The notes: generated by a model from the letters alone, not told the origin. Shown: positions 17,379 through 26,642, counted from the stretch's first letter. The stretch: DNA of 64,000 nt from Bacilli bacterium (GCA_900767605.1 CAAFZT010000029.1:8343-72342); one strand, 5' to 3'. Made by a program: numbers and translations.

Positions 17379-17738
17379 TTAATCTTCTTTTTCTTTATTC
17401 TGGTTCTTTTCACGAATGGATTCGATAAGCTTTTCCAAGGAGATCTTTTCTCTCATTTCCGCTAAGAAAACATGGACGATAACATCTCCGCCTTGGAGAA
17501 TTACCCAACCGGATTCCTCTTCGGCATCGGAAACTGGTATTTCGATTCCGTTCTTAAAAAACGCTTCTTCAAGATAGTCAAAGTTTGCTTTTAATGCTCG
17601 GACGTTTTGTGCGGTCGCTAAAACATAATAGGAACAAAACGGATTCAAGTCTTCCACTTCGATGACTTGAATGTTTTCCGCCTTGTGCTCTTCCAATGTA
17701 TTGACGGCAATTGTTAATTCCTTTGGTTGCTCTTTCAT
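17379..17738 (-). CDS. rsfS: Ribosomal silencing factor RsfS
   Basis: Binds ribosomal protein L14 and blocks subunit joining when nutrients are short. The conserved core SGWVILQGGDVIVHVFLAEMR followed by SLEKLIESI identifies the DUF143/RsfS family, and the length of 119 residues fits. It starts three bases after the nadD-yqeK stop, as in the Bacillus yqeG cluster, and is the last gene before a strong terminator. The C-terminus is Lys/Glu-rich. Confidence 0.93.
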   Translation of the reverse strand: MKEQPKELTIAVNTLEEHKAENIQVIEVEDLNPFCSYYVLATAQNVRALKANFDYLEEAFFKNGIEIPVSDAEEESGWVILQGGDVIVHVFLAEMREKISLEKLIESIREKNQNKEKED

Positions 17739-17741
17739 TTT

Positions 17742-18842
17742 TTATTTTCCTCCTAGATACAACTTCATGCAGGCTTCGGTCATGGGGTTATCTATTCGAT
17801 ATCCCTTCCCTTCCAAATATATTTTATTCGCCTCCAAGACGCGAATAAATCCTTGGTAGCAATCCTTGATGCAGGCTTTGATTAGTTTGCTGGAATCGTA
17901 GCCTCGCAGCGGATCGATCTTATCGCTTGAATAAATAATTTTGGCCAAGCGAGTCATATGGGGCTTTCCGGTTGCGTGGCACCGAATCGCATCCAGAATC
18001 TCTTCTTGTTCGATTCCGAACTTTTCTTTGGCGATCTCCGCGCCAATAAACTGATGGTAGGTCCATTCGGGGAATTGAGCCTGTTCAGAAAAGCGTTCTT
18101 TCATGAAAGCGATCTCTGTTTCTTTGGGCACATCCTTCCCGATGTCGTGGAGCATTCCGGCGATATAGGCGAATTTTGGGTTGCGCAAATGATTGCGATA
18201 GGCGATTTCGTAAGCCAAGCGGGCAACGGAAATTGAATGCAGCAAACGATGTGCGGAAAGCATTTTCGAAATATCGTTAATGTAATAAAGGTGTTTTTTC
18301 TCAATGTTGTTTCGAACGGAAAGGGGGATATCCAAGGAATGCAGCCGGCGAACCTCCGAACTGCTTACCTCCCCCGACTTTTCATACGGCAAGCGCCGCA
18401 TTCCATATTTTTGTAATAAGGTGTCTTGAACATCGATTCCTGTTCGCGGCACGTAAATCGGCGTCGCGAGCTTTGAGATTTCATCCGGGGATTTCCAAGA
18501 AGGGAATTGATTGGCTTCGTCCGCGCCAATAATGAAAAACAATTTCCGCTTCGGGTAACGGTTTTTGAAGTAACGTAACGTGTCGATCCAGTAATGGGGT
18601 TCTGGAGTTAGTTCGGACTCGAACAAAGAAACAGAAAAGGATGCTGATCCATCTTCCTTTAATGCGTCCTTAAGCATTTCTAAGCGATCTGAAAAACAGG
18701 CAATTGGTTTTTTACCTGGTGGATTTGCATTGGGAATGAAAATCACATCCGCGTTTAACGTTAAGCTTGCTGCCCGTGCGATGCGCAGATGGCCATTATG
18801 AATGGGGTCGAATGTTCCGCCGTAAAGAATTAGAGATTCCAT
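17742..18842 (-). CDS. nadD-yqeK: Fused nicotinate-nucleotide adenylyltransferase and YqeK HD hydrolase
   Basis: Two enzymes in one chain. Residues about 1-185 are NadD, which makes deamido-NAD from nicotinate mononucleotide and ATP: GGTFDPIHNGHLRIAR and SSSEVRRL are the nucleotidyltransferase signatures. Residues about 190-366 are an HD-domain phosphohydrolase of the YqeK family (HSISVARLAYEIA, GMLHDIGKDVP), known in Bacillota as a symmetric Ap4A hydrolase. In Bacillus these are two adjacent genes; here no stop separates them. The fusion couples NAD synthesis with a nucleotide-hydrolysing activity. It sits eleven bases after yhbY. Confidence 0.93.
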   Translation of the reverse strand: MESLILYGGTFDPIHNGHLRIARAASLTLNADVIFIPNANPPGKKPIACFSDRLEMLKDALKEDGSASFSVSLFESELTPEPHYWIDTLRYFKNRYPKRKLFFIIGADEANQFPSWKSPDEISKLATPIYVPRTGIDVQDTLLQKYGMRRLPYEKSGEVSSSEVRRLHSLDIPLSVRNNIEKKHLYYINDISKMLSAHRLLHSISVARLAYEIAYRNHLRNPKFAYIAGMLHDIGKDVPKETEIAFMKERFSEQAQFPEWTYHQFIGAEIAKEKFGIEQEEILDAIRCHATGKPHMTRLAKIIYSSDKIDPLRGYDSSKLIKACIKDCYQGFIRVLEANKIYLEGKGYRIDNPMTEACMKLYLGGK

Positions 18843-18853
18843 TCCGAATTGAA

Positions 18854-19153
18854 TTAATCGCGAGTGGGAACAACGATTTTTGGATTCTTTTTCGATTTGC
18901 GGTAATAAACCATGACACGCCCAATGACTTGGACGAGGTCTGCATCGAGACGCTCCGCCAACTCATCGGCAATTTGTTTTGGTTCGCAGGATGCGTTCTG
19001 CAAAATACCGACTTTAATTAACTCGCGGGCTTCTAACGCATCGTTTAGTTCGGCTACGAACTTATCGTCCAATCCGCCTTTCCCAATTAAGTAACGATGA
19101 GAAATGGGGTTGGCTAATTTTTTCAAATAGGCTTTTTGATAGGGTTTTAACAT
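18854..19153 (-). CDS. yhbY: CRS1/YhbY-type RNA-binding protein
   Basis: Small KH-like RNA-binding protein (YqeI in Bacillus) that joins pre-50S particles. The family signature is seen as ISHRYLIGKGGLDDKFV (equivalent to the GKxGLT loop) and ELIKVGILQNA. The 99 residues are normal. It stands between yqeH and nadD; the aroE gene found there in Bacillus is missing. A start in the family position is ATG 19153. Confidence 0.92.
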   Translation of the reverse strand: MLKPYQKAYLKKLANPISHRYLIGKGGLDDKFVAELNDALEARELIKVGILQNASCEPKQIADELAERLDADLVQVIGRVMVYYRKSKKNPKIVVPTRD

Positions 19154-19165
19154 AGTAATAAATCC

Positions 19166-20311
19166 TTATTTCTTTACTGGAATTTTCGAACGACTGGTGT
19201 AAATCGCGACATCTTTCGGAACAAAAATTCGGAAGGTTTGTTTCTTTCCACGGAATCCAATCCACCCATATCCTTCGATGCCGATATCCCGGCTGCCCGT
19301 TTCGTCTACGACCAATTCGTAGGCCGCAAGGTCCACAGGTCCCAGCAAAAAAGGGCTTTGCGGGAATAAAAATCCCTTTTGAATCATCTGGAAAAAGTCG
19401 GCTTCGGCGTGTTTAGAACGGGTTTTGGCTAATTTGACGTTTTTGGAGCCGAAATAGGTGATGGGGGTTTTGTCTCCTTTAACCAATTCGATCCGCGCTA
19501 AGCCCCCAATGCAAAGGGATTCCCCTGCCGATAAAGCAACGATACGCGGTTTTATGGGGTCGGAAGGATAGGCGAGGCGAACTTGGTCTACACTAAGCAG
19601 ATGCGTCATGGAATTGTCCGTTGGAGTCCCTGGGGTATCGTAAATAAAGGTCGACGAATCCAAGGGAATTTGCATCACGCGAATCGAGGTTCCTGGGTAT
19701 TTAGCTGTCACCACGCTGTTGAACGTGTTGTTCTTGTAGCTCCGCAAAAACGAAGAAAGGAAAAGGGTTTTTCCGGCGTTAGACGCCCCGATGAGATAGA
19801 CGTCGTGTCCGCGACGCCTTTTTCCAATTTCCTTGGCAATGGGTGAGATATCGGCCATACCGGTGAGAGAGGTCAAAACGACATCGCTAGCTTCGACGGA
19901 AATCTTGGATACCCGGAAACGGTGGGCAACGTATTCTTTTAATTTTTGGTCATCGGCATCCGCTGGCAAAAGATCTCTTTTATTGGCAATAACGAGAACG
20001 GGATTATCGGAAATGATATCGACGACATCCTTGGGAAAGCCGGCTTCGAAACTAAATAAGTCAATGACGCAAACAATTAAGGCGTCGCTAGCACGTGCAT
20101 CCTTTAACATGGAAAGGTATTCATCGGAGCAGCCCAGTTCGTGTTTGCTGAAATTGTAACGTTGTTTCGCGTAACAGGAATCGCAAAAAACGACCAAAGC
20201 ATTGGTGTTTTTGATGACTTCCGGGGAGACATAGCCTTCCGCTTCTTTGTCATCGGTTTGGAGGATGGCGCCGCAATTGTAGCAACGGCGCACGATGTTT
20301 AATTTGCTCAT
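19166..20311 (-). CDS. yqeH: Circularly permuted ribosome-assembly GTPase YqeH
   Basis: GTPase for 30S maturation. An N-terminal zinc finger (CYNCGAIL, then CDSCY) precedes permuted G motifs: G4 ANKRDLL comes before G1 GASNAGKTLFL and G3 DTPGTP, the hallmark of the YlqF/YqeH class. ATG 20311 is chosen because AAGGAG lies seven bases upstream and the protein then begins MSKLNIVRRCYNCG; a longer in-frame reading runs back into yqeG. ATG and the yqeG TGA overlap by four bases, indicating translational coupling. Confidence 0.94.
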   Translation of the reverse strand: MSKLNIVRRCYNCGAILQTDDKEAEGYVSPEVIKNTNALVVFCDSCYAKQRYNFSKHELGCSDEYLSMLKDARASDALIVCVIDLFSFEAGFPKDVVDIISDNPVLVIANKRDLLPADADDQKLKEYVAHRFRVSKISVEASDVVLTSLTGMADISPIAKEIGKRRRGHDVYLIGASNAGKTLFLSSFLRSYKNNTFNSVVTAKYPGTSIRVMQIPLDSSTFIYDTPGTPTDNSMTHLLSVDQVRLAYPSDPIKPRIVALSAGESLCIGGLARIELVKGDKTPITYFGSKNVKLAKTRSKHAEADFFQMIQKGFLFPQSPFLLGPVDLAAYELVVDETGSRDIGIEGYGWIGFRGKKQTFRIFVPKDVAIYTSRSKIPVKK

Positions 20312-20859
20312 GTTTCGATCTCCTTCCATTCTTTGATCCAGTGTCTGGCAAACATCTTTTTTCGTTTGGGTTTGTCGAAGAGGCGATTGAATTTGGTCCA
20401 AAGGGGTTCATAAGTCCCGAGAGGTTCCGTCAATAAGACCCGAATTCCTGCGCGATTTCCGCAAAGAACATCGGTTTGGATTTGATCCCCCACCAATAAG
20501 ACTTCGCTTGGTTTCCAACCTTTTTCTTTCATTAGTCGAACTAGAGGACCTTTGAAGGGTTTCTTCATCCATCCACGGGCTTCTAAGCCGGCTTTCTGAG
20601 AAACCTCCAAAACTCTTCCGCCCCTTCCGTTCGAACAAACAACCATTTGAATCCCTTTTTCAGCAAGAACATCCCTATAGGTGATAAGCTCCGGGGTTGG
20701 TTCTTTGCTTCCGTAAGGAATGAGGGTATTGTCCAAATCGCAAAGAAGGACTTTGACCCCGATTCTTTCAAAGAAAGAGGGAGGGACTTCGAATAGCGAT
20801 TTGGCGTGAGCGAAGGGAAGCGATTTCTTCATAAAGACATTGTAGGAGGATTTGCTCAT
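20308..20859 (-). CDS. yqeG: YqeG-family HAD phosphatase
   Basis: HAD-superfamily phosphatase (IIIA type). The catalytic LLCDLDNTLIP motif, CSNGRGG and VGDQIQTDVLCGNRAG are complete. The substrate in bacteria is not settled, although related proteins dephosphorylate phosphatidylglycerophosphate. It heads the yqeG-yqeH-yhbY-nadD-rsfS run, 38 bases after parC. The start is uncertain: ATG 20859 and ATG 20832 (MKKSLPFAHAK, closer to the family N-terminus) both lack a convincing Shine-Dalgarno. Confidence 0.85.
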   Translation of the reverse strand: MSKSSYNVFMKKSLPFAHAKSLFEVPPSFFERIGVKVLLCDLDNTLIPYGSKEPTPELITYRDVLAEKGIQMVVCSNGRGGRVLEVSQKAGLEARGWMKKPFKGPLVRLMKEKGWKPSEVLLVGDQIQTDVLCGNRAGIRVLLTEPLGTYEPLWTKFNRLFDKPKRKKMFARHWIKEWKEIET

Positions 20860-20897
20860 TCCGTAAATGCGGGCAAGAAAGGAATTTGAATCGATTT

Positions 20898-23522
20898 TTA
20901 GAAGTCTCCATCTCCAAATATGGAGATTTGCTCAAATTTTTCTGGGCCTTTAGATTTTTGTTCCGTCGTATCTTCTACTTCCGAAGTAGAGTTTTCTTCT
21001 TCGCTTTCTTTTACAGCTTCCACGTGATAACTGACCATCGAATCGTCAATTAAGGTGGAATCCCTGGTGAAAATAGTGGCTACGGTAGCTCCTTTTGGGA
21101 GTTGGATGGAACTGCCTTTGGCATATTTATCCATGGGGGTTAAATAGAAGTCCTCAAAAGTAATCGAAGCAGTTTCGCCGTTACTAAGGGTAGCCGTAAG
21201 GGTGTAAGGGGGTTCCACATCTGGTGCTTTTTGGGCGTAGACAAGGAAATGCGGTTCGTTTTTAAAGGATTTGAAAAGGGTGGTTGCTTTATTCAGACGA
21301 CCCGTTCTCGTTACGTTGCTCGAACTGGCCACCCGAGTATATCCTAGTTGAGTAACTAGGAGCAATTTGGCGCTTTCCTCCGGGAGGAACGAAAGCATAC
21401 CTGCCACGAGCCCCCCGCGGAAGGAGGCGGCTTTTACCCCAGCGGAATTGGTGGAACTATAGGCAATTTCATTTTCATTATAGAAGGTGGCAAGCCCCGT
21501 ATCGCTGAAAATCATTAAATCGCTATTGCCACTTGTTAAGGCGACATCCACTACTTCGTCATCGCCAAGTAAACGCATAGCGCGAATCGGGCGATTGAAA
21601 CGGGAAACCTGGAAAGAAGATAACTTCGTGCGTTTAATTTGGCCTTTTTTGGAAACTAAGGCGATGAAAAGATCGTCGCGGAATTTCCGTACCGCAAAGG
21701 CGCGAACAAGTTTTTCTTCTGCAGGAAGAGAAATCGCATAATTGACGTGAATTCCTTCATCATTCCATTTATTGGCCTTGATCAAATGGACGGGAATATA
21801 AAGGAAGTTGCCCTTGGAGGTAAAAACAAGCATCCAATCGGTGGTGTCGCATTGGCCATCGAAAATGAGAGTATCGCCATTTTTAAGGCCGGGCAGCTCT
21901 CCGTTAGCTCCGCCGCTAGAACGCCAAGAAGCGAGCGAAGAACGCTTAATATATCCGTCGCGAGTCACCACAACCATCACGGTTTCTTTGGCTACCAAAT
22001 CCCTTTGGTTGATGGAACGCATGGAAACATCTTCTTCTTCGATGGCGGTTCTCCGCGGGGTGTCGAAGCGTTTTACGATGGCTTTTAAACTGGAGATGAT
22101 CAGCGAATTCATCTTATCTGGATTTCGCAAAGTTTCCTTCAAATCCGCTATTTCAAGGTCTAAACGCTTCTCTTCGTCTAAAACGGTTTCCACATCGAAA
22201 TTGCTTAGCTTGTATAGAGGCATCATGACGATGGCTTCGCTTTGAGCTTCCGTAAAACCGAATTCTGCGGCAATGTTAACTTTGGATTCTGCTTTGTCAC
22301 GGCTACGTTTGATGACTCGAACGATTTGATCGATGAGGTCACTCGCCCGGATCAATCCTTCTACGATTTCTAGTCGAGCAAGGTCCTTCTTTAAATCGAA
22401 TTGGCAACGTCTAGTTTCCACATCGACTTGGTGAGCAATATAAGTGTCGCAATAAGAAAGCAGGTTCATGACCTGGGGTCGACCATTGACAATAGCTACC
22501 ATATTGGCCGTATAGGAAGAGCGTAGCTGCGTTTTTTGCATTAAATAAGCCAATATGGACTCCGGCTTGAAGCCTTCTTTGATATCGACGGCGATACGAA
22601 GCCCGCTTTTATCGGTTTCGTCGCGAACTTCATCAATGCCGGCAATGGTTTTGTCATGCCGCAATTTGTCAATCGCGTATACGAGTTGGGATTTATTCAC
22701 CCCATAGGGAATTTCGGTGATGATGATTTGACTAGTCCCGTCCTTGGCTTCTTCAATGGACGTTTTGCTAGCCACGTCGATTTTTCCACGCCCCGTAAGA
22801 TAAATATCGCTTAATCCTTGCGATTCGTAGATGATTCCGCCAGTAGGAAAATCCGGCCCTGGGACAAAACGCATTAGGGTTTCAATGGGGCAATTGGGGT
22901 GCTGGATTCGATAGATGATTGCAGAAGTTACTTCGCCCAAATTGTGCGGAGGAATTTCCGTAGCCATGCCAACGGCAATCCCGCTGGACCCGTTCACGAA
23001 AAGATTGGGGAAATGGCAAGGCAAAACCTGAGGCTCAAATTCGGTGTCATCGAAGGTTAGGCCCATGTCGACGGTGTTTTTGTCGATATCGCGGATTAAT
23101 TCTTGGGATAAAGCCGCCAAACGAGCTTCCGTATAACGATAAGCCGCAGCGGGATCGCCATCCATGGAACCGTTATTTCCTTGGAAGTCGATTAACGGAG
23201 CACGAACGCGCCAGGTTTGGGACATACGGACGAGGGCGTCATAAATGGAACTATCGCCATGAGGGTGATACTTCCCCATGACTTCACCCACGATATGAGC
23301 ACATTTCTTGGTCGGTTTATCAATCGTGTTGCCTGTTTTCCACATGGCAAAAACAATACGACGCTGAACCGGTTTTAAACCATCTCGAGCATCAGGAATC
23401 GCACGGTCTTGAATTACGTCTTTGGCGTAGATGTCAAAACGATCCCCCATCAAGTCATCCAAAGTGGATGGCACGAGGTTTTCTATGATTTCTGGGGTTT
23501 CGTCCTTCCTTTTTTTCGCCAT
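20898..23522 (-). CDS. parC: DNA topoisomerase IV subunit A
   Basis: DNA-cleaving subunit of the enzyme that decatenates daughter chromosomes. The N-terminal winged helix/tower has DARDGLKPVQRRI, the quinolone region HPHGDSSIYDALVRMSQ (wild-type Ser and acidic Asp) and the catalytic Tyr in AAYRYTEARL. A C-terminal beta-pinwheel follows and ends in an acidic Ser/Glu tail. ParC rather than GyrA is favoured by IYAKDVIQDRAIPD and pairing with a ParE-type partner; no GyrA box is evident to me. Its ATG overlaps the parE stop (TAATG). Confidence 0.93.
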   Translation of the reverse strand: MAKKRKDETPEIIENLVPSTLDDLMGDRFDIYAKDVIQDRAIPDARDGLKPVQRRIVFAMWKTGNTIDKPTKKCAHIVGEVMGKYHPHGDSSIYDALVRMSQTWRVRAPLIDFQGNNGSMDGDPAAAYRYTEARLAALSQELIRDIDKNTVDMGLTFDDTEFEPQVLPCHFPNLFVNGSSGIAVGMATEIPPHNLGEVTSAIIYRIQHPNCPIETLMRFVPGPDFPTGGIIYESQGLSDIYLTGRGKIDVASKTSIEEAKDGTSQIIITEIPYGVNKSQLVYAIDKLRHDKTIAGIDEVRDETDKSGLRIAVDIKEGFKPESILAYLMQKTQLRSSYTANMVAIVNGRPQVMNLLSYCDTYIAHQVDVETRRCQFDLKKDLARLEIVEGLIRASDLIDQIVRVIKRSRDKAESKVNIAAEFGFTEAQSEAIVMMPLYKLSNFDVETVLDEEKRLDLEIADLKETLRNPDKMNSLIISSLKAIVKRFDTPRRTAIEEEDVSMRSINQRDLVAKETVMVVVTRDGYIKRSSLASWRSSGGANGELPGLKNGDTLIFDGQCDTTDWMLVFTSKGNFLYIPVHLIKANKWNDEGIHVNYAISLPAEEKLVRAFAVRKFRDDLFIALVSKKGQIKRTKLSSFQVSRFNRPIRAMRLLGDDEVVDVALTSGNSDLMIFSDTGLATFYNENEIAYSSTNSAGVKAASFRGGLVAGMLSFLPEESAKLLLVTQLGYTRVASSSNVTRTGRLNKATTLFKSFKNEPHFLVYAQKAPDVEPPYTLTATLSNGETASITFEDFYLTPMDKYAKGSSIQLPKGATVATIFTRDSTLIDDSMVSYHVEAVKESEEENSTSEVEDTTEQKSKGPEKFEQISIFGDGDF

Positions 23523-25471
23523 TATTTCTTAACCTCTTTAATGAATGTGTCCTCTTCGTTGAAGGAGACGTTTTCCTCAATCCAGGCCCGACGCTGCGAA
23601 GGATCGTTTCCCATGAGGATGCTAATGCGCTTTTCAACCACCAAGGGGTCTTCTATCGTAACCTTATATAATTTACGCGTGGCTTTATTCATGGTCGTGT
23701 TATAGAGTTGATCGGCGTTCATTTCGCCCAACCCTTTATACCGGTTGATTCCATATCCTGGGCCGATTTTCTTTTTAGCCTCTTCCAAAGATTCGTCGTC
23801 CCATGCGTATACAAATTTATGCGCTGGATCGCTTTTTTTATAAACGCGATAAAGAGGCGGGCAAGCAATATAGACCATTCCGTGGGTGATAAGGGGCTTC
23901 ATATAATTATAGAAGAAGGTTAAAAGCAAAATTTGAATGTGAGCACCATCGGTATCAGCATCGGTCATGATGATGATTTTGCCGTAGTGACTATCTTCTA
24001 CATCAAAATTCGCGCCGACTCCCGCTCCGATCGTTTGAATAATCGTGGAAAATTCCGTGTTAGCCAACATGCGCTCCATGGTAACGGAATCGGTATTGAG
24101 AGGTTTGCCGCGTAAGGGAAGAATAGCTTGGTGCATGCGGTCACGGCCCGATTTCGCCGAGCCTCCCGCGGAGTCGCCCTCTACAATAAAGAGCTCGTTA
24201 TTGCGATAATCCTTGCTCTGTGCGGAAGCGAGCTTGTCCGAAATAATGAAGTCTTGTTTTTTGGTTTTTCCGTTCCTTGCGGCCTGCTTTGCTTTTCTTG
24301 CCGCGTCTCTAGCGGCTTTCGAAGCTTGGCACTTCTTCACCAAATCCACCGCGAAATCCTTGTGCTCTGCGAGGTAGTGAACAAGGTTATTATAAACGAA
24401 GTCGTTGACAACGGACGTTGCCTCCGGAGTTCCTAATTTTCCTTTGGTCTGTCCTTCGTATTCGAGCTTATCTTCGGGAATTTTAACAGCAATAATAGCC
24501 GTTAAGCCTTCACGAATGTCAGTGCCATCTAGTTTTTGATTTTCTTTGATTACGCCGTTTTGGAGGGCCCAATCATTCACGGCACGGGTAATGCCTAATC
24601 TCAAGCCCGTTTCATGCGTGCCGCCGTCATGAGTACGAACCGAGTTGGCATAGGAATAGACGTTTTCATTGTAATCTTCGTTGCACCATTGCATGGCGAC
24701 TTCCATGCGAATGGACGAGGTTTCATCATCAAAACCGATTACGCCGCCGATTGGCTTCTTGTTTTGGTTTAAAACACTGATGTATTCGATAAGGCCTTGG
24801 GGATAAAAGAATTCGTGACTGAGACCCGTACGTTCATCTTTAAGGAAAAAGTGAACCTTTTTGAGCAAAAAAGCTTCTTCCTGAAGGTGGTTATAAATCG
24901 TGTCCCACTTAAATTCGACCGTGGAAAAAATTCTTTTGTCCGGCTTGAAACGTACCAAGGTTCCGTGCTTTTTTGTCGGTCCGAGTTCCTCAAGGGGTTG
25001 GACAAGTTTGCCACCGTCTTCGAATCGAATGTGGTATATTTTCCCCAATCGATAAATAGTAACGTCGATCCATTCTGAAAGCGCGTTGGTAACAGTCGCA
25101 CCGACACCGTGTAGACCGGCTGAAGTCGTGTAATTTTTGCTAGAAAATTTTCCGCCAGAATGGAGCGTAGTGTAAATCAACTGTACTGCGGGGATGCCTG
25201 TTTGAGGGTGAATGTCGACGGGGATGCCGCGCCCTTCGTCTTCCACGGAAACCGATCCATCTTTATGGATGCAAACGGAAACACGATCCCCATACCCGTT
25301 GACTGCTTCATCTACCCCGTTATCGACGATTTCCCAAACCAAATGGTGAAGTCCCGTGGAATTAGTAGAACCGATGTACATGCCCGGGCGTTTGCGCACT
25401 CCTTCCATCTCGCTAAGGAGTTCAATGTTGCGCGCGCTATATTGCTTTTCGGCTTCCTCAATGTTGACCAT
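23522..25471 (-). CDS. parE: DNA topoisomerase IV subunit B
   Basis: ATPase subunit of topoisomerase IV. GHKL ATP-binding motifs are seen as EIVDNGVDEA, DEGRGIPVD and GLHGVGATVTNALS; the TOPRIM domain has FIVEGDSAGGSAKSGRDR and MTDADTDGAHI. The 649 residues match ParE. ATG 25471 has no clear Shine-Dalgarno but the N-terminus is of family length. A TATAAT lies about 30 bases upstream. It leads a long minus-strand run through parC into the yqeG cluster. Confidence 0.94.
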   Translation of the reverse strand: MVNIEEAEKQYSARNIELLSEMEGVRKRPGMYIGSTNSTGLHHLVWEIVDNGVDEAVNGYGDRVSVCIHKDGSVSVEDEGRGIPVDIHPQTGIPAVQLIYTTLHSGGKFSSKNYTTSAGLHGVGATVTNALSEWIDVTIYRLGKIYHIRFEDGGKLVQPLEELGPTKKHGTLVRFKPDKRIFSTVEFKWDTIYNHLQEEAFLLKKVHFFLKDERTGLSHEFFYPQGLIEYISVLNQNKKPIGGVIGFDDETSSIRMEVAMQWCNEDYNENVYSYANSVRTHDGGTHETGLRLGITRAVNDWALQNGVIKENQKLDGTDIREGLTAIIAVKIPEDKLEYEGQTKGKLGTPEATSVVNDFVYNNLVHYLAEHKDFAVDLVKKCQASKAARDAARKAKQAARNGKTKKQDFIISDKLASAQSKDYRNNELFIVEGDSAGGSAKSGRDRMHQAILPLRGKPLNTDSVTMERMLANTEFSTIIQTIGAGVGANFDVEDSHYGKIIIMTDADTDGAHIQILLLTFFYNYMKPLITHGMVYIACPPLYRVYKKSDPAHKFVYAWDDESLEEAKKKIGPGYGINRYKGLGEMNADQLYNTTMNKATRKLYKVTIEDPLVVEKRISILMGNDPSQRRAWIEENVSFNEEDTFIKEVKK

Positions 25472-25501
25472 ACGTGAATATTCAGTCTAATGACTGGGGG
25501 T

Positions 25502-25507
25502 ATTATA
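25502..25507 (-). promoter_or_regulatory. -10 box of the parE operon
   Basis: TATAAT on the minus strand, 30 bases before the parE ATG. No good -35 is found at 16-18 bases. The divergent plsY starts at 25570. Confidence 0.5.
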
Positions 25508-25569
25508 ACGCATGAAAAGTTTGAAAAGCACCATTAAATCGCCATAATGGATAAGTTAGGAATTAAATT

Positions 25570-26337
25570 ATGAATCTCATATTGATTAATGTCCTCTACG
25601 GATTGTTCGCCGCTGCCCTTGGATATTTTGTTGGATCTATTCCAACAGGCGTGTTTGTTGGCAAATTATTTTTTCACGAAGACCCGCGAGATAAGGGGTC
25701 ACATAATAGCGGTGGCACCAATGTGGCAAGAACTTTTGGCAAAAAATTCGGGGTATTGGTCATTGTGCTCGATATGATTAAGGCCTTGATACCGGTTTTT
25801 GTCATTTGGGCCATTGGAGAATTTAGCCCATTGAACCAATATTTAGCTTGGAGCGCCACATGGGGGAACGCGCAAGTTGGCGGAAATAAAATGTTTTACT
25901 GGATGGCGGGACTCTTTTCCGCGATCGGTCATTGCTGGCCCATTTACATCCATTTCAAAGGCGGGAAAGCGGTCGCCTGTTTCATGGGGCTGAATTGCTT
26001 AACCTCGTGGCTTCAATTCGTTTGTTCTGGTTTTTCTTATCTTTATATCGCGCATAAATCGAAATATATATCGTTAACTTCCATTATCGTCTCTGGGATT
26101 GGAATGATTGTTGCTTGGATTGTCTTTGTCATTCAAGTTTCCGTTCCGTCACAAATTTTTAACACCAATGTATTCCTTTGGAATTTTGGCTTTGGCCCCT
26201 TCTTAGAATACGGATTTGAATATGCGATTATGGATACGGCTATCACTGTTTTACTGATCGTTCGCCATAAATCCAACATTGAGCGGTTAAAAAAGCATAC
26301 GGAAACAAAAAATCCTTTCTCTAAAGACGCAAAGTAA
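25570..26337 (+). CDS. plsY: Acyl-phosphate:glycerol-3-phosphate acyltransferase PlsY
   Basis: Membrane enzyme that makes lysophosphatidate, the first step of phospholipid synthesis. The three family motifs are visible: GSIPTGVFVGK, GSHNSGGTNVAR, and GHCWPIYIHFKGGKAVA, with HKSNIERLKK at the end. Several hydrophobic helices alternate with these loops. At 255 residues it is longer than most PlsY (about 200), with an expanded middle loop. TTAGGA about nine bases upstream acts as ribosome site. In Bacillus and relatives plsY is divergent from parE, exactly as here. Confidence 0.93.
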   Translation: MNLILINVLYGLFAAALGYFVGSIPTGVFVGKLFFHEDPRDKGSHNSGGTNVARTFGKKFGVLVIVLDMIKALIPVFVIWAIGEFSPLNQYLAWSATWGNAQVGGNKMFYWMAGLFSAIGHCWPIYIHFKGGKAVACFMGLNCLTSWLQFVCSGFSYLYIAHKSKYISLTSIIVSGIGMIVAWIVFVIQVSVPSQIFNTNVFLWNFGFGPFLEYGFEYAIMDTAITVLLIVRHKSNIERLKKHTETKNPFSKDAK

Positions 26338-26340
26338 ATA

Positions 26341-26360
26341 ATTAGTAGTTTTCTAGGTAT
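26341..26360 (+). repeat. ATTAGTAGTT intergenic repeat, copy 3
   Basis: The decamer ATTAGTAGTT follows the plsY stop by three bases; the downstream TTAGTA half is degenerate (CTAGGTA). Compare 9856 and 17174. Confidence 0.4.
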
Positions 26361-26441
26361 TTAAAATAAAAGAAAAACCTAAAAGGAATTTGAAAAAACA
26401 TTCGAAAAATACTTTGTTTTTGATTGACAAAGTTTTGTAAT

Positions 26442-26642
26442 TTAATTATTGGATTCTGATTTTTTAAAAATTGGACTATGTGTTATTATTTTTAGCATTT
26501 TGTCTTCGATGCATTCCTTACCCGCTTCTACTACACCCTGGGCAATTAAACTCCGCACGTAATTTATTGTTAAATTATTTGTATTGAGAAAAGGATTGCT
26601 GCTCCAGGGTGCAAAGACAGAGGTGAAAAAGGAAAACTTACT
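26442..26642 (-). pseudogene. Start-less open frame, probable gene remnant
   Basis: Between two TAA stops the minus strand stays open for about 66 codons with protein-like composition, including FAPWSSNPFLNTNNLTINYV and VVEAGKECIEDKM, but offers no early ATG and no ribosome site; a GTG lies in the middle. I do not recognise it. It shares an 'EAGKE(C/E)' type segment with the ORF at 26695-26937, so both may derive from one broken gene. Confidence 0.3.

Noticed and set aside
23522..25471. gyrB/gyrA instead of parE/parC
   Set aside because: The divergent plsY, the ParC-type N-terminus and the absence of an obvious GyrA box favour topoisomerase IV.
26520..26620. CACCCTGG/CCAGGGTG long-range stem as a small RNA (SRP RNA)
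   Set aside because: Eight pairs around a 60-base AT-rich loop but no SRP signature (GGTCAGG...GGAAGCAGC) and no promoter or terminator; the arms lie in a coding remnant.
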